Source: Rickettsiales bacterium UBA4311
Lineage (GTDB): Bacteria > Pseudomonadota > Alphaproteobacteria > Rickettsiales > Deianiraeaceae
Direction: 5' to 3'
Length of the DNA: 31,080 bases
NCBI GenBank assembly: GCA_002394665.1
Contig: DGUL01000007.1
Span: 154,647-185,726, forward strand
Shown: in pieces, positions 8,312 to 17,026 of the stretch
How positions within the stretch are numbered: the stretch's first letter is position 1
Layout: every line of letters starts with the position of its first letter
Notes under the pieces: model-generated
The model's input: the letters and a program-made list of their open reading frames with translations, nothing else
Databases searched by the model: none
Told to the model about the DNA's origin: nothing
Translations under genes and position numbers: made by a program

Positions 8312-8345
8312 AACTAACAGAGATAACGATTATCGTATAAAAAAG

Positions 8346-8418
8346 TGCCTCCAGTCGGAATCGAACCAACGACACAGGGATTTTCAGTCCCATGCTCTAC
8401 CAACTGAGCTATAGAGGC
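8346..8418 (-). tRNA. tRNA-Phe(GAA)
   Basis: Read leftward, the sequence folds as a 73-base cloverleaf. The acceptor GCCTCTA pairs with TGGAGGC and the discriminator is A. The D arm is GCTCAGTTGGTAGAGC and the anticodon stem is GGGAC/ATCCC-like, with loop CTGAAAA giving anticodon GAA. The T arm carries GGTTCGATTCC. CCA is not encoded (the next bases are CTTTTTT). It sits between the two unknown accessory genes. The T-run directly after it may help end transcription. Confidence 0.95.
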
Positions 8419-8433
8419 AACACCGAAAGATTT

Positions 8434-8449
8434 ACGATAAAAATATAAT
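8434..8449 (+). promoter_or_regulatory. Possible promoter element upstream of the frameshifted accessory gene
   Basis: ACGATAAAAATATAAT ends in a perfect TATAAT -10 box, 54 bases before the ATG at 8504. The same 16-mer occurs at 29425-29440 upstream of the PilC-like gene. No good -35 hexamer is seen 16-18 bases before it. The divergent tRNA-Phe promoter must also lie in this gap. Confidence 0.4.
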
Positions 8450-8503
8450 TTTCAAGAAAATTTGAAAAAATCAATCAAAATGGTATAAACTTGGTGTTTT
8501 CTT

Positions 8504-9073
8504 ATGGAAAGTATTAATTCTAATAATAATAACATGCAAGATCTGGAACTTATCCCCGGCATTAAAGAACCCGTTGTCCTTAAAAATGTCGGTAAAATGG
8601 TCGATACCATCTTTGCATCATCTGTATCGGGTAAAAAAATGAAAGAATTATCTAAAAAATCACTAGAGCCATGCCAAACAGGAGTACCTACGAAACAAGA
8701 TTTGCAAAAAAAGTACGATACAGTTATGGACAACATAACAAAAAAATACGAATCTTTGCTATCGCAAAAAAAGTTGCCTTACTCAGATCCGCTTTTTTTA
8801 CACGCAAATGGGCAAGGATGGAATTTATGTGAAATTTTATTCAACACACTATACCCGAAGTGGGAAGAAGAATATAAAAAAAAAACATTAGATCTAATCA
8901 GAGTTGAAGAATTGATAAACAAACAGACGGAAGAAATGAAAAATTCCAAAACCAACTTTTGCAAAAAAAGCAACAACTCGAACAATTTATCGATATTTAT
9001 CAAAAGATGGACACTAGTTCTCAAGATTTTGAGACGGCAAAAAATAAACAACTTTCAAATCACGAACGATTAA
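8504..9073 (+). CDS. Unknown accessory protein, 5' part of a frameshifted gene
   Basis: Read alone this frame gives 189 residues, but only the first ~146 look like real protein. Up to EEMKN the chain is a charged, partly helical protein; after it the composition turns erratic and stops soon. The coiled-coil pattern (VEELINKQTEEMK) continues smoothly in the next frame as FQNQLLQKKQQLEQF, after a -1 shift at the five-A run at 8939-8943. I therefore read 8504-10353 as one gene of about 615 residues, broken by an indel. No family is recognised. The N-terminus (MESINSNNNN) has no signal peptide. A perfect TATAAT lies upstream. It is oriented away from tRNA-Phe and the twin-repeat gene. Confidence 0.55.
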   Translation: MESINSNNNNMQDLELIPGIKEPVVLKNVGKMVDTIFASSVSGKKMKELSKKSLEPCQTGVPTKQDLQKKYDTVMDNITKKYESLLSQKKLPYSDPLFLHANGQGWNLCEILFNTLYPKWEEEYKKKTLDLIRVEELINKQTEEMKNSKTNFCKKSNNSNNLSIFIKRWTLVLKILRRQKINNFQITND

Positions 9074-10353
9074 AACAATTTGAAGGTTTAATATCGCAAT
9101 TTACATCAGACAGATTGCTTAACAAAGAAAGAAAGAAACAAAATATTGAATTAAATATAACGACAGACAATCTTTGTCTTTTGGCAAATATAGCTTCTAA
9201 TTTTTACGACGATATTAAATCAATTTTCGATCCTAAAGATATATCGCGAAGAGAATTTTATGCGTGCTTTTATTCATGGGTAGAAACAATGCACGATGAG
9301 ATGATAGGCGATTTTCAATGGGCCAACAACCAAGAAAAGCAAGCTTTTTTTGACAATGAAATAGCCAATATAGAAGAAGATGATGATTTTGGCATAGACA
9401 TTGAAGGTATAGAAATGAGACAAATGGAAAGATTAGAATATATCGGAAAAATATTGCTGGTATTGAATAGTATAGCTATACACCGTGATGAAATAGGTGA
9501 GCAAAGAGGGGTTTTAAAGGCACGCTTAAAACAATTACACGAAGAAGAAGTCGAAGCAGAGGAAGAAAAACGCGATACCGTGCAAGGTGCAGGTAAGAAA
9601 AAAAAGAAAAAGAAAAAAACAAAAACGAATAACATTTCTACTATAAACAATATTTCTACTGTCAAACTTGACGAAGACAAAAAGGAAAAAAATTTGAACA
9701 TAATAAATAATCCAGATGGCGGGAAATATGCACAGAAAATAGATCTACAAATTGGTCAAAAAAATAATAATCTTAATGAAAGCAAAAGAAATTTTTCGTT
9801 AAATAAAAAAAAGGAAAAAAACAACGAGTTTTATTTATTTAAGTTAAAACCTTCTAAAAGCAAGAAAAGAGACAAGATAATAAATTGCATAGAAGGCTTT
9901 AACCATAGCGTAAGGTATAAATTTGGGAGAACTTCTTTGGAAAGAGCTAATCAATTGAGTAAAGAAAAAGGAAATAATTATTATATAACGCACAGTAAAG
10001 TTAAATTGGAAAATTCGTTAAACAAAATTCAAAAATACAACAAAGAAAACTTAGAATGGAAAGACACCAAGACACTGAAAACAATTCTAGACGATAATAT
10101 CAAACATTCGAAAAACGTGCTTAATAATGCTTTTCAACTCGATTACGAAACAAAGTTGCAGAAAGAAAGCAGTTTAAAAAAAAATTTTGTCGATAAAAAT
10201 CATTTTATGGAAATACAAAGGATGATACAAGAAAGCAATTTTTATAAAAATGCCGAGAACTGCTCAATACAAACGGAACGCGATGATAAAAGCGTAATAC
10301 TCGACTTATACAAAAATAATCAAGAAGAAGATAAGAAAAAGAATTACAAGTAA
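8959..10353 (+). CDS. Unknown lysine-rich coiled-coil protein, 3' part of a frameshifted gene
   Basis: This frame is open from 8908 to 10353. The given start is TTG at 8959 and the first ATG is at 9007, but the frame probably has no start of its own and continues the gene begun at 8504. The product is highly charged. It has a Gln/Lys coiled coil at the beginning, a more globular acidic region (about residues 55-165, with SWVETMHDEMIGDFQW), a poly-Lys stretch (GKKKKKKKKTKT) near 210, and then 240 residues rich in Lys, Asn and Glu. The family is not recognised. It could be a host-directed effector, a surface-associated or nucleic-acid-binding protein, or a decaying gene. The stop lies only 7 bases from the convergent dnaX stop, so no terminator fits between them. 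Confidence 0.6.
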   Translation: MQKKQQLEQFIDIYQKMDTSSQDFETAKNKQLSNHERLKQFEGLISQFTSDRLLNKERKKQNIELNITTDNLCLLANIASNFYDDIKSIFDPKDISRREFYACFYSWVETMHDEMIGDFQWANNQEKQAFFDNEIANIEEDDDFGIDIEGIEMRQMERLEYIGKILLVLNSIAIHRDEIGEQRGVLKARLKQLHEEEVEAEEEKRDTVQGAGKKKKKKKKTKTNNISTINNISTVKLDEDKKEKNLNIINNPDGGKYAQKIDLQIGQKNNNLNESKRNFSLNKKKEKNNEFYLFKLKPSKSKKRDKIINCIEGFNHSVRYKFGRTSLERANQLSKEKGNNYYITHSKVKLENSLNKIQKYNKENLEWKDTKTLKTILDDNIKHSKNVLNNAFQLDYETKLQKESSLKKNFVDKNHFMEIQRMIQESNFYKNAENCSIQTERDDKSVILDLYKNNQEEDKKKNYK

Positions 10354-10360
10354 ATAACCA

Positions 10361-11563
10361 CTATTTCACAACCTTTGCCTCTGGAAATATTGAAGAAGCA
10401 TTTTTCAAATCTTCATCCTTAATGGTTTTTAATATTTCCACTGGCGTAGGGAGCGTTGAAATATAACAAAGTTTATAAATCAAAATTGTTAAATATTGAC
10501 GAGACTGAATGTTTTTAATCTCTCCAAGCGAATTTGAAACAACTTGCCACATTCTCAAAAGACGAGGAATATTTAAATTATTATCATCAATCAATTTTAA
10601 CAAAACATCAGCGACTTCAATACTTGCTTTATCCGTTTCAATTACTCCGCTCGCAACTTTTAAACCTTCAAGAATTATTTCCATAATCTCATTCACGACC
10701 GAAGAAATATCAACCTCATTTGAAATAAAACAATCGGCCTTTTCCAATGACTCTTTTATGTTTCCAAGATAAACAAAATAAAAAAGCTCTGCCAACATTT
10801 GCTTGTCTGGAATTGCCAACATCTTTTCAACTTCTTGCAAAGATACGGCACCGCTACAAATACTGATCGCTTGATCCAATAAAGAAAGTCCGTCTCTAAC
10901 CGAGCCGTTGGCATATTTTGCTATCAATTTTAAGCTTTCTTCGTCGTATTTAATCCCTTCCTGTTCGCAGATTTTTTTTAAATGTGGAAAAATTACATCA
11001 GCGGAAACATTTTTTAAATAAAACTTTTGGCACCTTGACATAATTGTAATGGGCACTTTATTGACTTCCGTTGTTGCGAAAATGAATTTTATTTTTTCAG
11101 GTGGCTCTTCAAGTGTTTTTAAAAAAGCATTAAAAGCACTCTTTGACAGCATATGAACTTCGTCAATAATATAAACCCTATACCTTGACATCATTGGAGC
11201 ATAGGCAATTTTATCAAGCACGGCCTCGTGAATATCGTCTTTGCCTGTATTGCTTGCGGCGTCGAACTCAATTACATCAGGGTTCGAACCGTTTAAAATT
11301 GCCTTGCAACATTCGCATTCAAGGCAGGGTGTCAATGTAGGGGCATCAAATTTTTTACAATTTAAACTCAAAGCCAAAATTCTCGCGGACGACGTCTTCC
11401 CTACGCCTCTTGTTCCAGTTAATAAAAAAGCGTGATGCAATTTATTGGTTGTAATAGCATTTGATATTGTTTTTACAAAAACATCTTGCCCTATAAGTTC
11501 TGCCAAAATTTTTGGTCTGTATTTCCTCGCTAATACAATATGTTTTCCCGCTTCTTTGTCCAT
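10361..11563 (-). CDS. dnaX: DNA polymerase III subunit gamma/tau (short form)
   Basis: The clamp-loader ATPase that opens and loads the beta clamp. In 400 residues it has an RPK--ELIGQD start, Walker A GTRGVGKTSSA, a zinc module (Cys in LSLNCKK and CLECECC), Walker B IIDEVHMLS, FLKTLEEPP, sensor 1 FATTEVNKVP and the arginine-finger SRCQKF. The collar domain III follows, and then the protein ends about 30 residues later (PVEILKTIKDEDL). Full-length bacterial DnaX usually has 500-650 residues, so the tau-specific domains that bind DnaB and the polymerase are absent. ATG at 11563 lies 3 bases after the stop of the upstream PBP gene, implying cotranscription, with a weak GGGTGA eight bases before it. 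The frame after the stop shows no continuation. Confidence 0.95.
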   Translation of the reverse strand: MDKEAGKHIVLARKYRPKILAELIGQDVFVKTISNAITTNKLHHAFLLTGTRGVGKTSSARILALSLNCKKFDAPTLTPCLECECCKAILNGSNPDVIEFDAASNTGKDDIHEAVLDKIAYAPMMSRYRVYIIDEVHMLSKSAFNAFLKTLEEPPEKIKFIFATTEVNKVPITIMSRCQKFYLKNVSADVIFPHLKKICEQEGIKYDEESLKLIAKYANGSVRDGLSLLDQAISICSGAVSLQEVEKMLAIPDKQMLAELFYFVYLGNIKESLEKADCFISNEVDISSVVNEIMEIILEGLKVASGVIETDKASIEVADVLLKLIDDNNLNIPRLLRMWQVVSNSLGEIKNIQSRQYLTILIYKLCYISTLPTPVEILKTIKDEDLKNASSIFPEAKVVK

Positions 11564-11566
11564 AAA

Positions 11567-14425
11567 TCACCCATCTATATCAGTAATATCAATCTCCTCT
11601 TCTTTTTTTTCAGTTGGAATTTCATCAGTTTCTTTGAACGCTTCAAAAATTGCATTATCGTCGTCCTCCGTTGGTATTCCAGTATTACGATTGACTTTCA
11701 CAAAAGTAATTCCATCGGGAGTTTTAAAATCCCCGAACACATAGCCATCATTATAAAGCTCCATCAGAATATCTTTTGATATTGGCAAAGCATATTGTCC
11801 GCCATAGTTATTCGTTTCAGTTGGAACATCATAGCCGACAAAAGCAACAATCAAAAGCTCTGGCGTCATAACAACATTCCACAAATCTTTTCCGCCATTT
11901 GATGTTCCTGTTTTTGAAGATAACGACATTGGCATACTGGAAAGCCTCCTCGAAGTCCCGTTTTTAACCGCTCCTTGTAAGATATTTAAGATTTGATAAG
12001 CAGTTTGCGGTGTAAACAATCTTCTTTTTTCTGTTTTCTCGTCAAGTAAAATAACCTTGTTTTCTTTATTATTTCCCTCCTCACTGTCAGAATTTTCTTT
12101 ATTCTTTCCTTCATTGTCATTCAAACCTTCCTGTTTTTGTTTTGTTTTTCCTTGTTCTGTCTTGTCCGCATCTTTTTCATTTGTATTTTTTAAATCATCT
12201 TTTTTCTCACCTGTTTGTAAAGCATTGTTTAAATCTTCAAGCTCAATACGACATTGAGAATTTGCATCGCAATCAGTAAAAAACAACTTACCAAGCACCA
12301 AATTACTTGTTTCATTATCCTCCTTTTCGTTTTTATTAGTTTTTTTATTTTCTTGATCATCTTCATCTTCAATGTTCTGTTCTGTTGTTAAATCTATAAT
12401 TTTCTTGTTTTCTATAATGTTTTTAACGGAAGATATCATATAAGTTTGAGGCATTACGCCGTCATTGACAAAATTAGAAAATGCTGTCCCAATTTTCAAC
12501 AAAGAACTCTCAACTGAACCAATGGCAATACCTAAATTATGGTCTGGATTATCGTTTATTTTAGCCTTTTTTATCGCTTTTCTTATAGATTTTACACCAA
12601 TCTCGTTTGCAACTCTCACCGTCACTGTATTTCTTGAAAGTTCCAAAGCTCTGCGAAGTGTCATTGGCCCTCTTGTTGTTTTGCTGTCATTTTCCGGTGT
12701 CCATATAATTCCATCGCCGATATTTATATTTATGTCCGCATCCATAAAAATTGATGTTGGCGTATATCCTTTTTCCAAAGCAGTTCCATAAACAAAAGGC
12801 TTTACAATAGAACCGAGCTGACGAAATGCTTGAATTGTTCTATTGAAAGATCCGGCAGGATCGTTATATCCTCCAACCATTGCCAAAATCTCCCCACTTT
12901 TTGGGTTCATAATAAGCACACCTCCGTTTATCTTTGGCAACTGCTCCAATGAGTAATAATTGCCTATGTCTGTCTTCTTGCCAACGACAACAACATCTCC
13001 AACCTTTAACACCTGACTACAATCTTTTATTTCAATGTTTTCCACCTCTGTTTCCGAGATCTTGGGCTTCGCCCAAAGCATATCATTCAAACCAACAAAA
13101 CCTTTTGTGCCGTCTTTTAAGCCAACTTGAACTTTATCCTTTTCTACTTTCAAAACCAATGCCAATAAAAACTTTCCTATATTTTCCGGCTCATCTACGC
13201 TTCTCAATAGTTCCGCTGGTGTTTTTTCTTTCATTTTTTCCTCCGAAAATGAAAAAATTGCCCCCTCGAACCCGTGATTTTTTGAATATCTTTCAAGGTT
13301 TTCATTCAAAGCCTTTTGTGCCAATCTCTGCATTTTTCCATCAAGTGTTAAGTTGACAATATAACCATCATTCAAAACATTATCCTTTGAGAGCTTTGTC
13401 TCTTTTGAAGTTAACAAACTTTGAGCAAAAAACGCCGGTGCATAAAATGGATAATAAAAATTATACCTTTTCTTTACGACAATTTCCGCATTGGAATAAT
13501 TTTCATATTGTTCTTGTGTGATATATCCATCTTCCATCATTCTTTGCAATACATAATTTCGTCTTACTAATGCCCTTTTGTAATTTCTAAACGGATTTAT
13601 AGCCGAAGGAGCTTTTGGCATAGCTGCAAGCAATGCCATCTCTGGAACCGTTAGTTGAGCCAAAGTTTTACCAAAATACTCCAAAGCTGCACTTGAAATA
13701 CCATAAGCTTGATTGCCGAGATAAATGTGATTTAAATAAATCTCCATAATTTTGTCCTTTGGCAACTGCTTTGCGACTTTATATGACAAAATGATTTCTT
13801 TTATTTTTCTTGTAATACTATATTCATTTGTCAAAAGTATGTTTTTAACAACCTGCTGTGTTATTGTTGAGGCACCTGCGAGCCTTTGACGGCGAAGAAA
13901 CTTTACTGCATCTTGCAAAATCGTTCTTCCAAGACCGACAAAATCAACCCCTGAATTTGTGTAAAATGTCTTGTCTTCCGCACTTATGAAAGCATAAACC
14001 AACATTTTTGGAATTTTCTCAAATTCAACATATTCACGTCTTTCGTTTCCAACCTCAAAAATCATTTCACCATTTCTGTCGTAAAATTTGCTTGATAAAA
14101 CTGGGCGATATTCCGTTAGTTTTTCAATTTTTGGCAAAGTAATTACGCAAAACAAAAGGTAAAAAAACACAACCGACACCCCTGTAAAAGTTAAAAAAAA
14201 CCATTGTCTTGGTTTGGTTTTTAATAAGCGAAAATACCACCAAAGGACAAAGAACGGAAAGAATAAGATGAACAACAATAGTTTTGGCAATACCGAAGGC
14301 TTAAATGCTGTATTTTTTACTATCGTAATCTTATTTCTTATAATCCTTTTGTTATTGGAGGAAAACCTTAATGCAAGTTTTTTGCGAATATCTTCAATTT
14401 TACTTACCTTCTTCAAGAAAGACAA
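11567..14425 (-). CDS. mrcA: Class A penicillin-binding protein 1A (glycosyltransferase/transpeptidase)
   Basis: A bifunctional peptidoglycan synthase anchored in the inner membrane. In 952 residues the membrane segments are at about 46-64 and 75-97. The GT51 domain has E150 in SAEDKTFY, then AGASTITQQVVKN and RKIKEIILSYK. The family's EDxxFxxHxG motif has Asn157 instead of His. The transpeptidase has SIVK (S539, K542), SRN (S597, N599) and KTG (838-840). Between the second and third motifs lies an insertion (about 685-798) of Lys/Glu/Asn/Asp-rich low-complexity sequence, interrupted by a short ordered piece with two Cys. The start is TTG at 14425; the open frame upstream holds no ATG or GTG before a stop. 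It is cotranscribed with dnaX. Confidence 0.93.
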   Translation of the reverse strand: MSFLKKVSKIEDIRKKLALRFSSNNKRIIRNKITIVKNTAFKPSVLPKLLLFILFFPFFVLWWYFRLLKTKPRQWFFLTFTGVSVVFFYLLFCVITLPKIEKLTEYRPVLSSKFYDRNGEMIFEVGNERREYVEFEKIPKMLVYAFISAEDKTFYTNSGVDFVGLGRTILQDAVKFLRRQRLAGASTITQQVVKNILLTNEYSITRKIKEIILSYKVAKQLPKDKIMEIYLNHIYLGNQAYGISSAALEYFGKTLAQLTVPEMALLAAMPKAPSAINPFRNYKRALVRRNYVLQRMMEDGYITQEQYENYSNAEIVVKKRYNFYYPFYAPAFFAQSLLTSKETKLSKDNVLNDGYIVNLTLDGKMQRLAQKALNENLERYSKNHGFEGAIFSFSEEKMKEKTPAELLRSVDEPENIGKFLLALVLKVEKDKVQVGLKDGTKGFVGLNDMLWAKPKISETEVENIEIKDCSQVLKVGDVVVVGKKTDIGNYYSLEQLPKINGGVLIMNPKSGEILAMVGGYNDPAGSFNRTIQAFRQLGSIVKPFVYGTALEKGYTPTSIFMDADININIGDGIIWTPENDSKTTRGPMTLRRALELSRNTVTVRVANEIGVKSIRKAIKKAKINDNPDHNLGIAIGSVESSLLKIGTAFSNFVNDGVMPQTYMISSVKNIIENKKIIDLTTEQNIEDEDDQENKKTNKNEKEDNETSNLVLGKLFFTDCDANSQCRIELEDLNNALQTGEKKDDLKNTNEKDADKTEQGKTKQKQEGLNDNEGKNKENSDSEEGNNKENKVILLDEKTEKRRLFTPQTAYQILNILQGAVKNGTSRRLSSMPMSLSSKTGTSNGGKDLWNVVMTPELLIVAFVGYDVPTETNNYGGQYALPISKDILMELYNDGYVFGDFKTPDGITFVKVNRNTGIPTEDDDNAIFEAFKETDEIPTEKKEEEIDITDIDG

Positions 14426-14627
14426 AAAATAACCAACCTAACGGATTAACGATTTTTATTAAAATCAATAATATTTAGCCAATCAGTTGATAGCTATTTG
14501 CAACAAACTAAAAATTTTAATCCTCAATAACACTTAATTAAAATTAAGCAATTTCATTCAGCACTTCGTGTTTATTTTTCTTGAATTTTATTTTTCACAA
14601 AAAAATCTTTCTTGGGTTTTCGTTTTT

Positions 14628-15725
14628 ATGAGCGATTGTGGATTTAATATTGGAGTTAATGAATTGAAAAAAATAGTTTCACAGCTTGAACCAATTTTTT
14701 CCGGCGGAATAATGAGCGATAACAATGTTTTGTTTGTAATAGGCGAGAAAATTACCGCAAAAACCATAAATGAAGACGCGAAAGTTGCGATAGTTTTTGA
14801 TTGTGAAGAAAAAAAACAAGGTAGCTTTGTGGTTAATGGAAAAGTTTTTGCCAGTATTGTTAAAAAAAGTGTTGGTGAAAAAATTAACATTTCCACAGAA
14901 GAAAACTTCCTTATTGTTGAAAACAATGCTTGTAAATTCAAAGTTGCTTTGAGCGATGCAAGCGAAGAATACTTTGAAACCCAGAAACTTGAAGACAGCG
15001 GAAAATTCCAAATCAATGCTCAGGATTTAAAAACTGCAATCTCTGCCGTCAGTTGTTGCATAGACCAAGCAAAACAACACATAAATTGTGTAATGATACA
15101 CTCCATTGAAGAGCAAAAAGGCAAAGTTTTTATCGTCGCAACAGATGGAATGCGACTTGGGGTTGCTGAGAGAAATGCAAATTACGATAAAGAAATACCA
15201 GAATTAATTGTTCCAAAAAAGGCTTCGGAATATATCTTGACAATGATAGGCGAAGAGCAAAGTGAAGTAGTAATTGAATACACAGAAAATACAATTCAAG
15301 TTTCAAATGGATTTGCAACTTACACTTCTCGCTTGCTTGATACGAAGTTCCCAAAATATAGAGCAGTTATTCCAGAAGCAAATAACAAAGTTTTGGAAGT
15401 CAAAAACACAGATTTGCAGAATTTAATAACTTACCTGACTTCGATAGCAGAGAACACTTTCCGTATAAAGCTCGCAATTTCAAAGGATGCCGTTTCGTTG
15501 ACCTGCGATGAAAACGGAAATAATTCATCTGGTAAAATTGATGCAACATATGGCGATAGCGAGAATATAGAAATTGTTTGCAATTATCGTTTGTTGCAGG
15601 AGATTTTGAAAAAGATATCTTCAAGTATTGTTAGATTTCAAATTCTTGATGCAACAACACCACTTTTAATAAGACCTATTGACGACGATAGCGTAAAATA
15701 TGTCTTTATGCCATTTGTTAGTTAA
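14628..15725 (+). CDS. dnaN: DNA polymerase III beta sliding clamp
   Basis: DnaN forms the ring that tethers polymerase III to DNA and docks repair proteins. With ATG at 14628 the product has 365 residues, the usual size. The frame extends 20 codons upstream to a GTG at 14568, but that extension is hydrophobic and not family-like. Three clamp domains are visible: FNIGVNELKKIVSQLEPIF starts domain 1, VATDGMRLGVAE marks domain 2, and DTKFPKYRAVIPE opens domain 3. The C-terminus MPFVS replaces the usual MPMR(L/V). It is divergent from the PBP gene and followed 3 bases later by secF. The dnaA-dnaN-recF arrangement is absent. No Shine-Dalgarno is visible; the leader is T-rich. Confidence 0.95.
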   Translation: MSDCGFNIGVNELKKIVSQLEPIFSGGIMSDNNVLFVIGEKITAKTINEDAKVAIVFDCEEKKQGSFVVNGKVFASIVKKSVGEKINISTEENFLIVENNACKFKVALSDASEEYFETQKLEDSGKFQINAQDLKTAISAVSCCIDQAKQHINCVMIHSIEEQKGKVFIVATDGMRLGVAERNANYDKEIPELIVPKKASEYILTMIGEEQSEVVIEYTENTIQVSNGFATYTSRLLDTKFPKYRAVIPEANNKVLEVKNTDLQNLITYLTSIAENTFRIKLAISKDAVSLTCDENGNNSSGKIDATYGDSENIEIVCNYRLLQEILKKISSSIVRFQILDATTPLLIRPIDDDSVKYVFMPFVS

Positions 15726-15728
15726 AAA

Positions 15729-16712
15729 ATGACCGATAAAAAAGTTTTAGATAAAATTAGCAACATATCTTCAAAGGGTGTTCTTACTAATAAGGGTGTC
15801 GTTTATCGCGAGATAAGGCAAAAAAAACAAAGGTTTCCGAAGTTAATTTCCTTTATCGTGGTTGGTTGTGTCTTTGCAATATCCTCCAGTGCAGTGCATA
15901 CAATTTTGACAAATCCTTTTAATAAAGGAATAGAATTTGCCGGCGGACTTGTTGTTGAAATTCAATGTAAAGATTGCGATACTGGGACAATCAATAAAAA
16001 TATAGAAAAAAGTATCAATTCAACCCCAACTATTCAAAAAAGTGGCGATAATTTAATTATAAAAACTACAACAACAAGCGATTACGACAAAGTAATTGAA
16101 AAAATTAAAACATCAATCAACAATAAAGATGCCAAGATTGTAAGCACCGATTTTGTGTCTCCGCAAATGACAAAAACATTCCTCGAAGATAGCTTTTCGG
16201 CCTGTATTTTTGCTCTCGTTTGCATTGGGCTTTATATGATAATTCGCTTTAATTGGCGATTTGCACTTGCTGGGATTATCGCACTCTCTTTTGATGTCTT
16301 GATGGCTATTTGTTTTATAAACATTAAAAGTGTTGAGTTTTGTCTTTTAACACTTACGGCATTACTAACCATTATAGGTTATTGCATAAACGATAAAATC
16401 GTCGTATTTGACAGAATAAGGGAAAGTTTAAAGTTTGAAAAAGATAAATCAGTTGCAGAAAATGTCAAATCAAGTCTTAAAGGTGTGCTTATTAGAAGTG
16501 TCCTGACGTCAATGACAACAATAATAATTGCATTGAGCTTGCTATTTTTTGGCGATAGGTTTGTTTATGAATTTGGGCTTGTTGTCATTTTTGGCATTAT
16601 CGTTGGCACAATTTCATCGCTAACTTTTGCCCCAAGTTTGCTAATGTTGTTTGGAATTAAACATATGCAAAACCAAACGATAGAAAAAACTCCAATGTTT
16701 TATGCAAGTTAA
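15729..16712 (+). CDS. secF: Protein translocase subunit SecF
   Basis: SecF is the inner-membrane partner of SecD, using the proton gradient to pull exported proteins through SecYEG. In 327 residues there is one N-terminal membrane helix (about 38-58), a periplasmic loop beginning NKGIEFAGGLVVEIQ (family GxDFxGG motif, here IEFAGG), then five helices. Among them are SFDVLMAI, the characteristic GYCINDKIVVFDRIRES loop (normally GYSINDTVVVFDRIRE) and RSVLTSMTT (normally RTLxTSLTT). It is three bases from dnaN, so translation is likely coupled. SecD, usually adjacent, is not in the window. Four residues near the N-terminus (RQKKQRF) fit a cytoplasmic positive patch. Confidence 0.95.
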   Translation: MTDKKVLDKISNISSKGVLTNKGVVYREIRQKKQRFPKLISFIVVGCVFAISSSAVHTILTNPFNKGIEFAGGLVVEIQCKDCDTGTINKNIEKSINSTPTIQKSGDNLIIKTTTTSDYDKVIEKIKTSINNKDAKIVSTDFVSPQMTKTFLEDSFSACIFALVCIGLYMIIRFNWRFALAGIIALSFDVLMAICFINIKSVEFCLLTLTALLTIIGYCINDKIVVFDRIRESLKFEKDKSVAENVKSSLKGVLIRSVLTSMTTIIIALSLLFFGDRFVYEFGLVVIFGIIVGTISSLTFAPSLLMLFGIKHMQNQTIEKTPMFYAS

Positions 16713-16827
16713 TTTCAAAAAAGCTTGTACATTTGCACGAAATGATTGGCGGTTGAATAGAAACGAATTTAAAAGCCAAAAATAAAAAGCTTGATTTTTT
16801 TATATTAAATTATCGCTTTTACTGCTT

Positions 16828-16904
16828 GTGCTCGTAGCTCAGCTGGATAGAGCGACAACCTCCTAAGTTGTAGGTCGCGCGTTCAAATCGCGCCGGGCAC
16901 ACCA
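16828..16904 (+). tRNA. tRNA-Arg(CCT)
   Basis: A 77-base cloverleaf. The acceptor GTGCTCG pairs with CGGGCAC, the discriminator is A and CCA is encoded. The D arm is GCTCAGCTGGATAGAGC and the anticodon stem is ACAAC/GTTGT with loop CTCCTAA, so the anticodon is CCT. The T arm is GCGCGTTCAAATCGCGC. It decodes AGG. It lies 115 bases after secF. Confidence 0.95.
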
Positions 16905-16938
16905 ACCTAAAAAAAGCAACAAATGACCGACCAAAACA

Positions 16939-16957
16939 TTGCAAGATTGACTTGCAA
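16939..16957 (+). terminator. Possible weak terminator after tRNA-Arg
   Basis: TTGCAAG and CTTGCAA form a seven-base stem around ATTGA, 34 bases after the tRNA. AAAAGTTTT follows. The T-run is short and delayed, so this is a tentative call. The rest of 16905-17026 shows nothing. Confidence 0.3.
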
Positions 16958-17026
16958 AAAGTTTTCCATTCTCTGGCAAATTGCTGGCTTAAAATTTTGC
17001 ATTGAAAAAAGATTTCTTGATAAGCT

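Noticed and set aside
8934..8946. Programmed -1 ribosomal frameshift signal
   Set aside because: The A5 run is not a proper X-XXY-YYZ heptamer in the zero frame, and no downstream stem or pseudoknot was seen. An indel is simpler.
14568..14627. Longer dnaN start at GTG 14568
   Set aside because: The extra 20 residues are hydrophobic and absent from the clamp family; the ATG at 14628 gives the standard N-terminus.
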